Of a stretch of 64,000 bases of DNA, positions 26,879 to 34,763 are shown one piece after another; the stretch's first letter is position 1, and each line of letters begins with the position of its first letter. The translations under genes and the position numbers were made by a program. The DNA is from Zeaxanthinibacter enoshimensis (GTDB lineage: Bacteria > Bacteroidota > Bacteroidia > Flavobacteriales > Flavobacteriaceae), in assembly GCF_004362865.1 (NCBI RefSeq), contig NZ_SNYI01000001.1, forward strand, positions 372,001 to 436,000. Direction: 5' to 3'. A model generated the notes under the pieces. The model was not told the origin of the DNA and did no database searches. It saw only the letters and a list, made by a program, of their open reading frames with translations.

Positions 26879-28570
26879 ATGTGTAATCATCCCCACCACC
26901 CCAATAAGAACAAAGAGGCCCACGATGCAGAACATAAGAAATGGAGCAGGCGCTCCTTTTTACAGGCCTTAGGGATTGCCGGTTCCGGATCCATGATGTT
27001 AGGCAGCAACCTGCTTTCGGCCTCTGCCCCATCGCCCCTTACGTCTGCCATTGCCAATGCAGAATCTGATAATATCCTCATTCTTATCCGTCTTTCGGGC
27101 GGAAACGACGGTTTAAGCACCGTTATCCCCATTCAGCAATACGATCTGTATGCCAATGCCAGGCCTAATATTTATATTCCTGAAAGTAAGGTCCTTAAAC
27201 TGACTGACGATTTTGGGATCCCCACCTATATGAACTCGCTGGAGTCTATGTGGGGCAACGGCCAGTTCAAAGCGGTTCATGGGGTTGGCTATGAGAATCA
27301 AAGTCTTTCCCACTTTACTGGATCAGACATTTATGCCAATACCGACCTGACCACCACGGGATTCAGCGGGCTGGATACCGGTTGGATGGGTCGCTATTTT
27401 GAAAACCTTTACCCGGATTACCTGATCAATCCCCCGGCATCCCCAGCCGCGATACAGATAGGAAATTTTGGCAGTCTTATCTTTGAAGGAGAAGAGACCA
27501 ACTACGCCTTTGTCACTTCAAATATTGATCAACTGGAGCAGATCGCTGAAACAGGGGTACAATACAGCCTGGACCCTTCCCTGTTTAACGATTGTATGTA
27601 CGGGGACCAGCTAAAATTCCTCAGGGGTGTGGCCAATACCACCTATGAGTACTCGGGGCTTATTCACGAAGCATACGAAAGAGGACAGAACCAGGTAGAG
27701 TACCAGGATAACGGTTTTGCCAGGCAACTGGCTCTCCTTGCCCGGCTGATCAAAGGCAACCTGGGAACCAAGGTCTACATGATTTCTCTGGGCGGTTTTG
27801 ATACCCATGGCAACCAACCCCTCGCACACGAGCGACTGATGTCTAACCTCTCTATAGCGGTTCATAATTTTTACGAAGACCTGGCCTTTACGCAACAGGA
27901 TGAAAAGGTACTTAGTATGACCTTTTCAGAATTCGGCCGGCGTATCTACGAAAACGGTTCCAATGGAACCGACCACGGCAAAGCGGCACCTACGCTGTTT
28001 TTCGGTTCAGGCTTGCAGGGCAGTGCTTTCGTGGGAGAACACCCCAGCCTTGATGCCCCTAACAGCAGGGGAAATCTTGAATACACCATGGATTTCAGGG
28101 ATCTTTATGCTACCGTACTGGCCGAATGGCTCTGTGTACCTATTCCCCTGGTAGAACAACACCTTTTGGATCATCCCTATGCCCCGGTGAATCTTGGCTT
28201 TAATTGCAGTGGGGTCCACTTCCCGGACATAGCCTATGACGATGACCCGCCTGTTCCCCCCACTCCTGAAGAACCCACAGAGGAAGCTGCGAGCCCGGAG
28301 TTACTGGATTCTATTGTACACAAACCTTTTTACCCGAATTCGTCCTCTCCAAGGATCTACGTGGAAATGCCTTTTAGTGCCCATGTGGATATTCAGCTAT
28401 ACAATATACTTGGACAGAATGTTGGGACCATATACAATGAATTCATGTTCGAGGGTACGGCAGAGATAGATATCCGGGAACGGATGCCTATGGGCCTGGC
28501 TACCGGGAAATATATTTACAGGATACAGGTACAGGACCGCAAAATGTCTAAATCGGTACTGATTTCCTGA
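26879..28570 (+). CDS. DUF1501 protein with Tat-like signal and type IX secretion C-terminus
   Basis: A 563-residue exported protein. The N-terminus has a twin-arginine signal (KKWSRRSFLQALGIAGSG). The core is DUF1501, a sulfatase-like/alkaline phosphatase-like fold, with RLSGGNDGLSTVIPI, LGGFDTHGNQ and FSEFGRRIYENGSNGTDHGK. A Pro-rich linker (PPVPPTPEEPTEEA) leads to an 80-residue Por-secretion C-terminal domain ending KMSKSVLIS. It would therefore cross the outer membrane through the type IX system. It is the partner of the DUF1800 gene; the joint function is unknown. Confidence 0.9.
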   Translation: MCNHPHHPNKNKEAHDAEHKKWSRRSFLQALGIAGSGSMMLGSNLLSASAPSPLTSAIANAESDNILILIRLSGGNDGLSTVIPIQQYDLYANARPNIYIPESKVLKLTDDFGIPTYMNSLESMWGNGQFKAVHGVGYENQSLSHFTGSDIYANTDLTTTGFSGLDTGWMGRYFENLYPDYLINPPASPAAIQIGNFGSLIFEGEETNYAFVTSNIDQLEQIAETGVQYSLDPSLFNDCMYGDQLKFLRGVANTTYEYSGLIHEAYERGQNQVEYQDNGFARQLALLARLIKGNLGTKVYMISLGGFDTHGNQPLAHERLMSNLSIAVHNFYEDLAFTQQDEKVLSMTFSEFGRRIYENGSNGTDHGKAAPTLFFGSGLQGSAFVGEHPSLDAPNSRGNLEYTMDFRDLYATVLAEWLCVPIPLVEQHLLDHPYAPVNLGFNCSGVHFPDIAYDDDPPVPPTPEEPTEEAASPELLDSIVHKPFYPNSSSPRIYVEMPFSAHVDIQLYNILGQNVGTIYNEFMFEGTAEIDIRERMPMGLATGKYIYRIQVQDRKMSKSVLIS

Positions 28571-28616
28571 CAGCTTCCTACCTGGCAATGAAATCCCCCG
28601 CGCTGCGCAAAAGTTT

Positions 28617-28648
28617 CCCCCAGAACCCGCGCATGCAAGGGGGTTTTT
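28617..28648 (+). terminator. Possible terminator after the DUF1501 gene
   Basis: ccccc (28617-28621) can pair with ggggg (28639-28643), followed by five T. The loop is 17 nt and the stem short, so this is only moderate evidence. Confidence 0.4.
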
Positions 28649-28664
28649 AAATTCATCCTCCCGC

Positions 28665-28697
28665 TTGTTCCAAGGCCTGAAAAATTGGTTATTTTTG
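28665..28697 (+). promoter_or_regulatory. Promoter of metG (TTG-N22-TATTTTTG)
   Basis: TTG at 28665-28667 and TATTTTTG at 28690-28697, 18 bp before the metG start. The spacer of 22 bp is at the long end of the range. Confidence 0.6.
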
Positions 28698-28715
28698 TGG
28701 CTTAATCCAAATTAG

Positions 28716-30788
28716 ATGTCCAAAAGCCCGAAAAGATACACGATTACAGCAGCCTTACCTTATACCAACGGTCCCATCCATATCGGTCACCTGGCAGGGG
28801 TATATGTACCTGCAGATATTTACAGCCGCTACCTTCGTCTTAAAGGCCGGGATGTCGCCTTTGTGTGCGGAAGTGACGAACACGGTGTTGCCATCCCCAT
28901 GAAAGCAAAAAAGGAAGGTATCAGTCCGAGGGAACTTATCGATAAGTATCATGGGATCATTGCCAAGTCTTTTGAGGATTTCGGGATTTCGTTCGACAAT
29001 TACTCCCGGACATCGGCCGAGGTTCACCATGAAACGGCATCAGATTTCTTTAAAGCACTGTATAAAGAAGGAGATTTTATCGAGGAGACCACGGAACAAC
29101 TATACGATGAACAGGCCGGGCAATTCCTGGCCGACCGATTCGTAACCGGGACCTGTCCAAAGTGTGGGAACGAGGAAGCGTACGGTGACCAGTGCGAAAA
29201 ATGTGGTTCATCCCTGAATGCGACAGATCTCATCAATCCAAAATCTACCCTGAGTGGCGCCATTCCCAGCCTGAAAGAAACGAAACATTGGTTTCTTCCT
29301 TTAGACCGCTATGAACCCTTTCTTCGCGAATGGATACTGGAATCACACAAACACGACTGGAAGCCTAATGTTTACGGGCAGTGTAAATCATGGATCGATG
29401 AAGGCTTAAAACCAAGGGCAGTAACCCGTGACCTGGACTGGGGTATCCCCGTTCCCGTGGAAGGTGCCGATGGCAAAGTATTATATGTATGGTTCGATGC
29501 CCCGATCGGGTATATCTCCGCAACCAAGGAGTGGGCTGCCCGGGAAGGGAAGAACTGGGAGACCTACTGGAAGGATGAAGACACCAAGCTTGTTCATTTT
29601 ATAGGGAAGGATAATATTGTATTCCATTGCATCATCTTCCCTGCCATGCTGAAGGCGCACGGATCCTTTATCCTGCCCGACAATGTCCCGGCAAATGAAT
29701 TCCTGAACCTGGAAGGACAGAAGCTTTCCACCAGTAAGAACTGGGCTGTCTGGTTACATGAATACCTGGAGGAATTCCCGGATATGCAGGATGTCCTTCG
29801 GTATACACTTACGGTGAATGCCCCGGAAACCAAGGACAATGATTTTACCTGGAAGGATTTCCAGGCCCGGAATAACAACGAACTGGTGGCAATTTTCGGG
29901 AATTTCATCAACCGGGTCCTGGTACTCAGCCAGAAATATTACAACGGAGTAGTTCCGGCACCGACAAGCCTGACGGAAACAGATAAAGAAGTATTGGCAA
30001 CCCTGGATAGTTTCCCGGAAACCCTGACCGATTCCCTGGAGAGGTATCGTTTCAGGGAAGCCTGCCAGGAGCTGATGAATATGGCCAGGAGTGGGAACAA
30101 ATACCTGGCAGACGAGGCACCGTGGACAGTCATTAAAGAAGACGAAGAACGGGTTAAAACAATTATGTACGTGGCCCTTCAGGTCGCAGCCGGCCTGGCG
30201 GTGCTTTCAGAGCCTTTCCTGCCGTTTACCGCCACAGCCCTCAGGAGGATGCTGAATTTTGAAGACCGGGATGCTGAAAACAACCTATGGATATCAACGA
30301 ATTCCATCCAGGAACTGTTGCCTCCAGGTCACCAGCTGGGAAGTCCGGAACTGTTGTTCAGGAAGATCGAGGATAAAGAGATACAGCAACAGATTGATAA
30401 ACTGGAAGCTACCAGGAAACAAAACGAAAACAAAGAAACCGCAGTGACACCACAGAAAGACACTATTCAGTTTGAAGACTTTTCCCAACTTGATCTCCGG
30501 GTAGGGACCATACTCGAAGCAGAGAAGATGCCTAAGACAAAGAAATTACTGGTGCTGAAAGTAGATACAGGACTGGATGTCAGGACCATCGTTTCGGGTA
30601 TTGCTGAAAGTTTTGATCCCGGAGATATCATCGGGAAACAAGTTACCGTCCTGGTGAACCTTGCCCCCAGGAAACTGCGCGGGGTAGAGAGCCAGGGTAT
30701 GATCCTGATGACAGAAAATTCAGAAGGCAAGTTGGTTTTTGTATCTCCTGCCGAAGCCGGAGTAGGTAACGGGACAACGATCAACTAA
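28716..30788 (+). CDS. metG: Methionyl-tRNA synthetase
   Basis: A 690-residue class I synthetase that charges tRNA-Met. The HIGH motif is in [11 protein letters not shown]. The zinc knuckle is [18 protein letters not shown] and the KMSKS motif is KLSTSKNW. The C-terminal EMAP-II-like tRNA-binding domain (about 585-690) begins [20 protein letters not shown] and allows dimerisation. The last base of its TAA is the first base of the following PAP2 start codon, so the two are co-transcribed. Confidence 0.97.
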   Translation: MSKSPKRYTITAALPYTNGPIHIGHLAGVYVPADIYSRYLRLKGRDVAFVCGSDEHGVAIPMKAKKEGISPRELIDKYHGIIAKSFEDFGISFDNYSRTSAEVHHETASDFFKALYKEGDFIEETTEQLYDEQAGQFLADRFVTGTCPKCGNEEAYGDQCEKCGSSLNATDLINPKSTLSGAIPSLKETKHWFLPLDRYEPFLREWILESHKHDWKPNVYGQCKSWIDEGLKPRAVTRDLDWGIPVPVEGADGKVLYVWFDAPIGYISATKEWAAREGKNWETYWKDEDTKLVHFIGKDNIVFHCIIFPAMLKAHGSFILPDNVPANEFLNLEGQKLSTSKNWAVWLHEYLEEFPDMQDVLRYTLTVNAPETKDNDFTWKDFQARNNNELVAIFGNFINRVLVLSQKYYNGVVPAPTSLTETDKEVLATLDSFPETLTDSLERYRFREACQELMNMARSGNKYLADEAPWTVIKEDEERVKTIMYVALQVAAGLAVLSEPFLPFTATALRRMLNFEDRDAENNLWISTNSIQELLPPGHQLGSPELLFRKIEDKEIQQQIDKLEATRKQNENKETAVTPQKDTIQFEDFSQLDLRVGTILEAEKMPKTKKLLVLKVDTGLDVRTIVSGIAESFDPGDIIGKQVTVLVNLAPRKLRGVESQGMILMTENSEGKLVFVSPAEAGVGNGTTIN

Positions 30789-31636
30789 TGAAAGGAATAG
30801 CAAAAACATCCCTGCTACTGCTGGTTTCCTTGTTCTTGTCGGGAGCTGTCCTTGCGCAGAAGGACTCTACCGAGTTACAGGACACCCGCTGGAAGATGCT
30901 GACCTACGATGTTGGGAGTGTCTTCCGGGGTATTGGTTTTGCCTACAGCAGGCCTTTACATTGGGAAAAGAAGCAATGGCTTACCCTGGGGGGTATTACC
31001 GCGGGCACCGGTCTTATCTATCTTGTGGATGATGAAACCTCGCGTTTCGTAAGCATCCAAAGAGAGAGTATTCCTAAATTCGTCCGTGACTACGGCGAAT
31101 TATACGGCAGTCCGGAGAATAATTACCTTCTGACTTCCGGGGTCTACCTGGCCGGCTTAATTGCCAAGGATGAAAAACTGAGGAGAACAGGGGTCTTACT
31201 GATTGCTTCTGCCAGTGCCGCAGGAGTCCTGCAACAGGTCGCGAAATCGGTTGTAGGCCGTGCAAGGCCGGTAAGCGGCCTGGGTAAAGACACCTTTGAC
31301 CCTTTTAACAGTTCCAGGAATTTTCATTCGTTTCCTTCGGGTCATACCATCCTAGCCTTTACGAATGCCTATGCTATAGCCAAGCAATTTAAAAGCCCCT
31401 GGGTAAAAGCAGGTTTTTATGCCATCGGACTTGTTCCGGGGGCGAGCCGCCTGTGGGACCAGCAGCACTGGTTAAGCGATATTGCCTTCGGGGTTGCTCT
31501 CAGTATAGTCACCGTAGAATCTATTGATCGGTATCTCGACAGGCGATACGATAAGAAATACACTGAGGAGGACAAACAACTGAGTTGGGACCTGCAGTTC
31601 GGACCTGGAAATGTAGGAGTGGTCATCAGCTTCTGA
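30788..31636 (+). CDS. PAP2-family phosphatase, exported
   Basis: A 282-residue protein with a signal peptide (LLLLVSLFLSGAVLAQKD). The three PAP2 motifs are intact: KSVVGRARP, FPSGHTIL and SRLWDQQHWLSDIAFG, with catalytic His and Asp. Such enzymes dephosphorylate lipid phosphates such as undecaprenyl pyrophosphate or phosphatidate at the periplasmic face. Hydrophobic stretches are weak, consistent with a periplasmic or outer-membrane-associated member. It overlaps metG by one base. Confidence 0.88.
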   Translation: MKGIAKTSLLLLVSLFLSGAVLAQKDSTELQDTRWKMLTYDVGSVFRGIGFAYSRPLHWEKKQWLTLGGITAGTGLIYLVDDETSRFVSIQRESIPKFVRDYGELYGSPENNYLLTSGVYLAGLIAKDEKLRRTGVLLIASASAAGVLQQVAKSVVGRARPVSGLGKDTFDPFNSSRNFHSFPSGHTILAFTNAYAIAKQFKSPWVKAGFYAIGLVPGASRLWDQQHWLSDIAFGVALSIVTVESIDRYLDRRYDKKYTEEDKQLSWDLQFGPGNVGVVISF

Positions 31637-31713
31637 ATGGGAAGTGAACAATTCCAAAAAATAGTATAGCGACAAGTTAATGGGCCCTTATGCCTAATAT
31701 AAACCTGCTTCAT

Positions 31714-31741
31714 AAAAAAATCGCCGCAAGGGCGATTTTTT
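31714..31741. terminator. Bidirectional terminator between the PAP2 gene and the His-rich protein gene
   Basis: The stem aaaaaatcgcc / ggcgatttttt has a 5-nt loop (gcaag) and a T-run on either strand. It serves the PAP2 gene from + and the exported protein gene from -. Confidence 0.8.
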
Positions 31742-31743
31742 GG

Positions 31744-32190
31744 TTACAGTCCGATTCTCACACTGGGAGTACCGATCCGGACCCCTGTATTTATCCTGGT
31801 TCTCGATGGCCTGTCATAAGACCTGTAATAGCCATGGTAATAGAAAGAAGCGTGGCTGTAATAATGTGAGCCGTGATGGCAGTGATGATCACAATGTGCA
31901 TAGTGTTCTTTATAGGCATCACGTTTACCTCTCATATACGCCCTGTGTGCTTTGGAATCCCTGGACTTAAGTTCTTTTTCATAGGCTTCCTGGTCTTCCC
32001 AGAAATCAGCTTCGTCTGCCTCTTCCTTGGTATTGAGTGTCTGCTCGTATGCCGCATCTTCCCGGCCTCTTTGCTCGTAGTACGATAGCCGGTCTTCTTC
32101 GGTCTGTTCCTGGGCCACTGCGGTAGACTGGTAGCCAGCAAAAATTAAAATAAAGAGGAGGAAACTTTTAAATGGAGTGCTCTTATTCAT
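31744..32190 (-). CDS. Exported His/Cys-rich protein, copy 1 of a tandem pair
   Basis: I do not recognise a named family. The 148-residue protein has a signal peptide (FLLFILIFAGYQSTAVAQ). An acidic helical region follows, with EADEADFWEDQEAYEKELK and HRAYMRGKRDAYKEHY. Next come HCDHHCHHG, a candidate metal site, and a Tyr/Ser/Arg tail ending in two TPSVRIGL-like repeats. The central part is clearly paralogous to the next gene on the same strand (shared DFWxDQxx[FY]ExxLK and YMxGKRxAY). It is probably a periplasmic or surface protein, perhaps metal-binding. Confidence 0.75.
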   Translation of the reverse strand: MNKSTPFKSFLLFILIFAGYQSTAVAQEQTEEDRLSYYEQRGREDAAYEQTLNTKEEADEADFWEDQEAYEKELKSRDSKAHRAYMRGKRDAYKEHYAHCDHHCHHGSHYYSHASFYYHGYYRSYDRPSRTRINTGVRIGTPSVRIGL

Positions 32191-32317
32191 GGTTACAACA
32201 TTTTAGATTCTGTTGTATTAAGAACAATCAAGGGAGCCGAAACCCTACTAAGATGCTTAATAAAAAACGTAAATATTTGAGATCCAGGAAGTAAGAACAA
32301 ACAGAAATGATTATAGA

Positions 32318-32791
32318 TTAGCGGCGTTCATGCCCGGAAGCCACGACAGGAGTTTTGCCTTCGCCGTTGACCGCGTCTGCAAGATTTTCACTTCCTTCAC
32401 TATACTGCAGGTAGAGGTCAGATTGTGCCTTGTAGATCTTGCCGTGATTGCAGGCTGCAGTGCATTGTGTTTCCTGGTAATCATAGGCCAGTCTTTTACC
32501 GGTCATATAAACGTGGTAGTTGAGGGGATCCTCTGCTTTCAGATCGTTCTCAAAGTTGCGCTGGTCCATCCAGAAGTCTTTTTCGTCTTCTTCATATTTC
32601 CAACGGAGCTGGTGTTCCAGTTCTGCATCTGCAGCAGCACGTTCCCTGTAAAAATCTTCCGTAGGCGCTTCACTCCGGATCGCCTGTGCATCAACCTTGG
32701 CCGGTGCAACCAATAGCACAAAAAACAACATCCATGCGATATACCGCAAGGGTCGGAAGTTGTTTCTGTATTTGGATACACGGTAGTTCAT
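32318..32791 (-). CDS. Exported protein, copy 2 of a tandem pair
   Basis: A 157-residue protein with a signal peptide (IAWMLFFVLLVAPAKVDAQ). The mature part is acidic and helical: DAELEHQLRWKYEEDEKDFW, MDQRNFENDLKAEDP and YHVYMTGKRLAYDYQ, then CTAACNHGK. The order of motifs and the final Cys-xxx-Cys-xHG match copy 1 (HCDHHCHHG), but the His-rich tail is replaced by a plain C-terminus. The family is unnamed to my knowledge. It is 127 bp upstream of copy 1 on the same strand and may be co-transcribed. Confidence 0.75.
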   Translation of the reverse strand: MNYRVSKYRNNFRPLRYIAWMLFFVLLVAPAKVDAQAIRSEAPTEDFYRERAAADAELEHQLRWKYEEDEKDFWMDQRNFENDLKAEDPLNYHVYMTGKRLAYDYQETQCTAACNHGKIYKAQSDLYLQYSEGSENLADAVNGEGKTPVVASGHERR

Positions 32792-33162
32792 GATGGCAAA
32801 AGATGTTTATATAAGTTACAAAAAATCAGCGATTTATCGATGCAAATCGAGTCGAAATACCACTGTTGCCCGATAAATTACACCTCGAGATAAAAACCTG
32901 TAATTTGGACTGTTTTTCCGGTTTTTGAACGATCACCCCGTGGGTGAAAGGACTTCCGGAAAAAGCGGGGGATTCCTCCTGAACTGCATTACAAAAATAC
33001 CAAGCCTGTCTTCAAAAAGTGTGCTATATAAAAAGGGTTCTTGGCCTATACGCCTCTGGAGGTGAAATTTATAGTTAAAATACTGTTAACCCCTATTATC
33101 ATTGACCTCAGGCCTCGGTAGATGAATCCCATAACACTATTTCACAGGACACATTTTCATAT
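32792..33162. other. Intergenic region without a recognisable gene
   Basis: About 370 bp between the exported-protein gene and the ssb terminator. It has frequent stops in all frames. It contains a small hairpin (tcaccc-cgt-gggtga, about 32932-32946). No RNA gene, repeat or convincing promoter was seen. Confidence 0.5.
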
Positions 33163-33187
33163 AAAAAAAGGGCTCCCGGAGGAGCCC
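33163..33187 (-). terminator. Terminator of ssb
   Basis: On the minus strand the stem gggctcc/ggagccc with a 4-nt loop is followed by seven T. It lies 16 bp after the ssb stop codon. Confidence 0.88.
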
Positions 33188-33202
33188 AAATCCGGGAGAT
33201 CT

Positions 33203-33538
33203 TCAGGCTTTACCCAGCATCAGCAACTCGTTACAGCGCACTTCCGTCACGTAACGCTTGGTACCTTCCTTGGTTTCATAGCTACGGTGCATCAGTTTAC
33301 CTTCCACGGCTACTTCGCTGCCCTTATGAAGATAACTCTCAACTATTTCAGCGGTCTTGCCCCAGGCCACTACCTGGTGCCATTGTGTCTCCGTTACTTT
33401 CTCTCCTTTCCCGTTCCTGTAGATTTCATTCGTGGCCACTGAAAATTTTGCCAGTTTACTCCCGTTGTCCAGGGCTACGATCTCCGGATCCTGGCCCAGG
33501 TTACCAATCAACTGCACTTTGTTTCTTAATGCGTTCAT
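33203..33538 (-). CDS. ssb: Single-stranded DNA-binding protein, short form
   Basis: A 111-residue OB-fold protein: MNALRNKVQLIGNLGQDPE, KLAKFSVATNEIY, TQWHQVVAWGKTAEIVESYL and KGSEVAVEGKLMHRSY. It binds single-stranded DNA as a tetramer during replication or repair. It ends ELLMLGKA and lacks the acidic tail used to recruit partner proteins, so it is probably a secondary SSB. Start ATG 33538 matches the family; the frame continues upstream without conservation. Confidence 0.92.
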   Translation of the reverse strand: MNALRNKVQLIGNLGQDPEIVALDNGSKLAKFSVATNEIYRNGKGEKVTETQWHQVVAWGKTAEIVESYLHKGSEVAVEGKLMHRSYETKEGTKRYVTEVRCNELLMLGKA

Positions 33539-33592
33539 CACTCTGTTTTTTAAATTAATACGTCTATTGCCATCAGGACCTTCCCGACCATA

Positions 33593-33600
33593 CAAACCTA
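33593..33600 (-). promoter_or_regulatory. -7 box upstream of ssb (TAGGTTTG)
   Basis: TAGGTTTG on the minus strand matches TAnnTTTG, 55 bp before the start. No TTG at the expected -33 position, so support is partial. Confidence 0.4.
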
Positions 33601-33753
33601 GGATACCCGGGGCCGGATACTTGTCTCCGACGCACTTACTTACGTCTATATTCCTTTGTAATTATTTGTAAACAGATAATTGATCTTTTTCACCAGGCCG
33701 GCCAGCTCGGGCTACTGCATGATTTTGGCATTCTGGGGGTTTATTTTAGTATC

Positions 33754-34107
33754 ATGGTGAGAAGAAAATGCAGGGAGTGTAATGAGCCGGTTACAGGCAG
33801 GGCGGATAAAATATTCTGTTCGGATTACTGCCGCAATGCGTATCACAATCAGTTGAACAAGGATTCCAAAAACCTGTTGCGGAATATTAACAACCGCTTG
33901 CGCAAGAATTACAGGGTCCTTGATAGTTTCCCGCTCAAAGACGGGAAGACCAGGACATCCAAATCAAGATTACTGGATAAAGGGTTCAACTTTGAATATA
34001 TCACCCACCTGTATACCACTAAAAAAGGAACAACCTATTTTTTCCTGTACGATCTGGGCTACCTCCCTCTTGATAATGATTATTTTATGATCGTAAAGAG
34101 GGAATAG
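33754..34107 (+). CDS. Small zinc-ribbon protein of unknown function
   Basis: A 117-residue protein. The N-terminus holds four Cys in KCRECNEPVTGRADKIFCSDYC (CxxC-x12-CxxxC), which should bind zinc. A basic helical region (NNRLRKNYRVLDSF) follows, then a beta-rich C-terminus with THLYTTKKGTTYFFLYD. I do not recognise a named family; similar small proteins occur in Flavobacteriaceae as hypotheticals. A nucleic-acid-binding role is possible. It stands alone between ssb and the CBS gene and converges with the latter. Confidence 0.75.
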   Translation: MVRRKCRECNEPVTGRADKIFCSDYCRNAYHNQLNKDSKNLLRNINNRLRKNYRVLDSFPLKDGKTRTSKSRLLDKGFNFEYITHLYTTKKGTTYFFLYDLGYLPLDNDYFMIVKRE

Positions 34108-34127
34108 GCTGGTATAATAAACAAAGA

Positions 34128-34147
34128 ACCCGGCCTGGTAGCCGGGT
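34128..34147 (-). terminator. Hairpin between the zinc-ribbon and CBS genes
   Basis: The stem acccggc/gccgggt with a 6-nt loop. On the minus strand it is followed by a broken T-run (ttctttgttt), so it best serves the CBS gene, though it may act on both strands. Confidence 0.6.
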
Positions 34148-34169
34148 CCTGGTATAAAAAGTAATTTCG

Positions 34170-34640
34170 TTATTTCCAATTGTGGGAATTTAATTTCAAT
34201 GCGGCGATCACTATATCTTTCCGGCTGATCTGCCCTACCAGTAATCCTTCTCTCATCACCGGTAACCTGCGCCTGTTATTCTTATGGAAAATGCCGGCAG
34301 CGTCAAATATGCTGATATCATGCTCAATGGTCTCTACCTTCTCCGTCATAAAGCGCTCCACGTTCTTATCGAGTATAGGCTGGTTAAAATACCTGCTTTC
34401 GGATATCTGTTTCATACAATCAGCTTCAGAGATGATACCCACTAAAAATCCATTGTCATCCAGCACAGGTCCCCCGGAAATATGATGTTTAGCAAATAGT
34501 TCCATTACCTCCAGGATAGACTGGTCAGGTCTGAAAGTGACTAGTTTAGTGGTCATATAATCTGCCACCAGGATGGGGGCATCGTATTCTTTTTTCGTGT
34601 CGGGTTTGGCCCTCCGGCCCTGAAAACTTTTGATTCCCAT
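34170..34640 (-). CDS. CBS-domain-pair protein
   Basis: A 156-residue cytosolic protein that is almost entirely two CBS domains: ADYMTTKLVTFRPDQSILE with KHHISGGPVLDDNGFLVGIIS, then VERFMTEKVETIEHD with RRLPVMREGLLVGQISRKDIV. Paired CBS domains bind adenosyl ligands and sense energy state. No effector domain is attached and no partner gene is obvious. Confidence 0.9.
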   Translation of the reverse strand: MGIKSFQGRRAKPDTKKEYDAPILVADYMTTKLVTFRPDQSILEVMELFAKHHISGGPVLDDNGFLVGIISEADCMKQISESRYFNQPILDKNVERFMTEKVETIEHDISIFDAAGIFHKNNRRRLPVMREGLLVGQISRKDIVIAALKLNSHNWK

Positions 34641-34763
34641 AGTCGTCTGTTTGTAAATCGGTTAATTTTAAATATAGGTAAATTCTGCGGATAATTTAAA
34701 TAAAGTCGCCAAACACCTAAAGACTGTCATAATTTTATAATTTTATCGAATAATTTGACAAGA

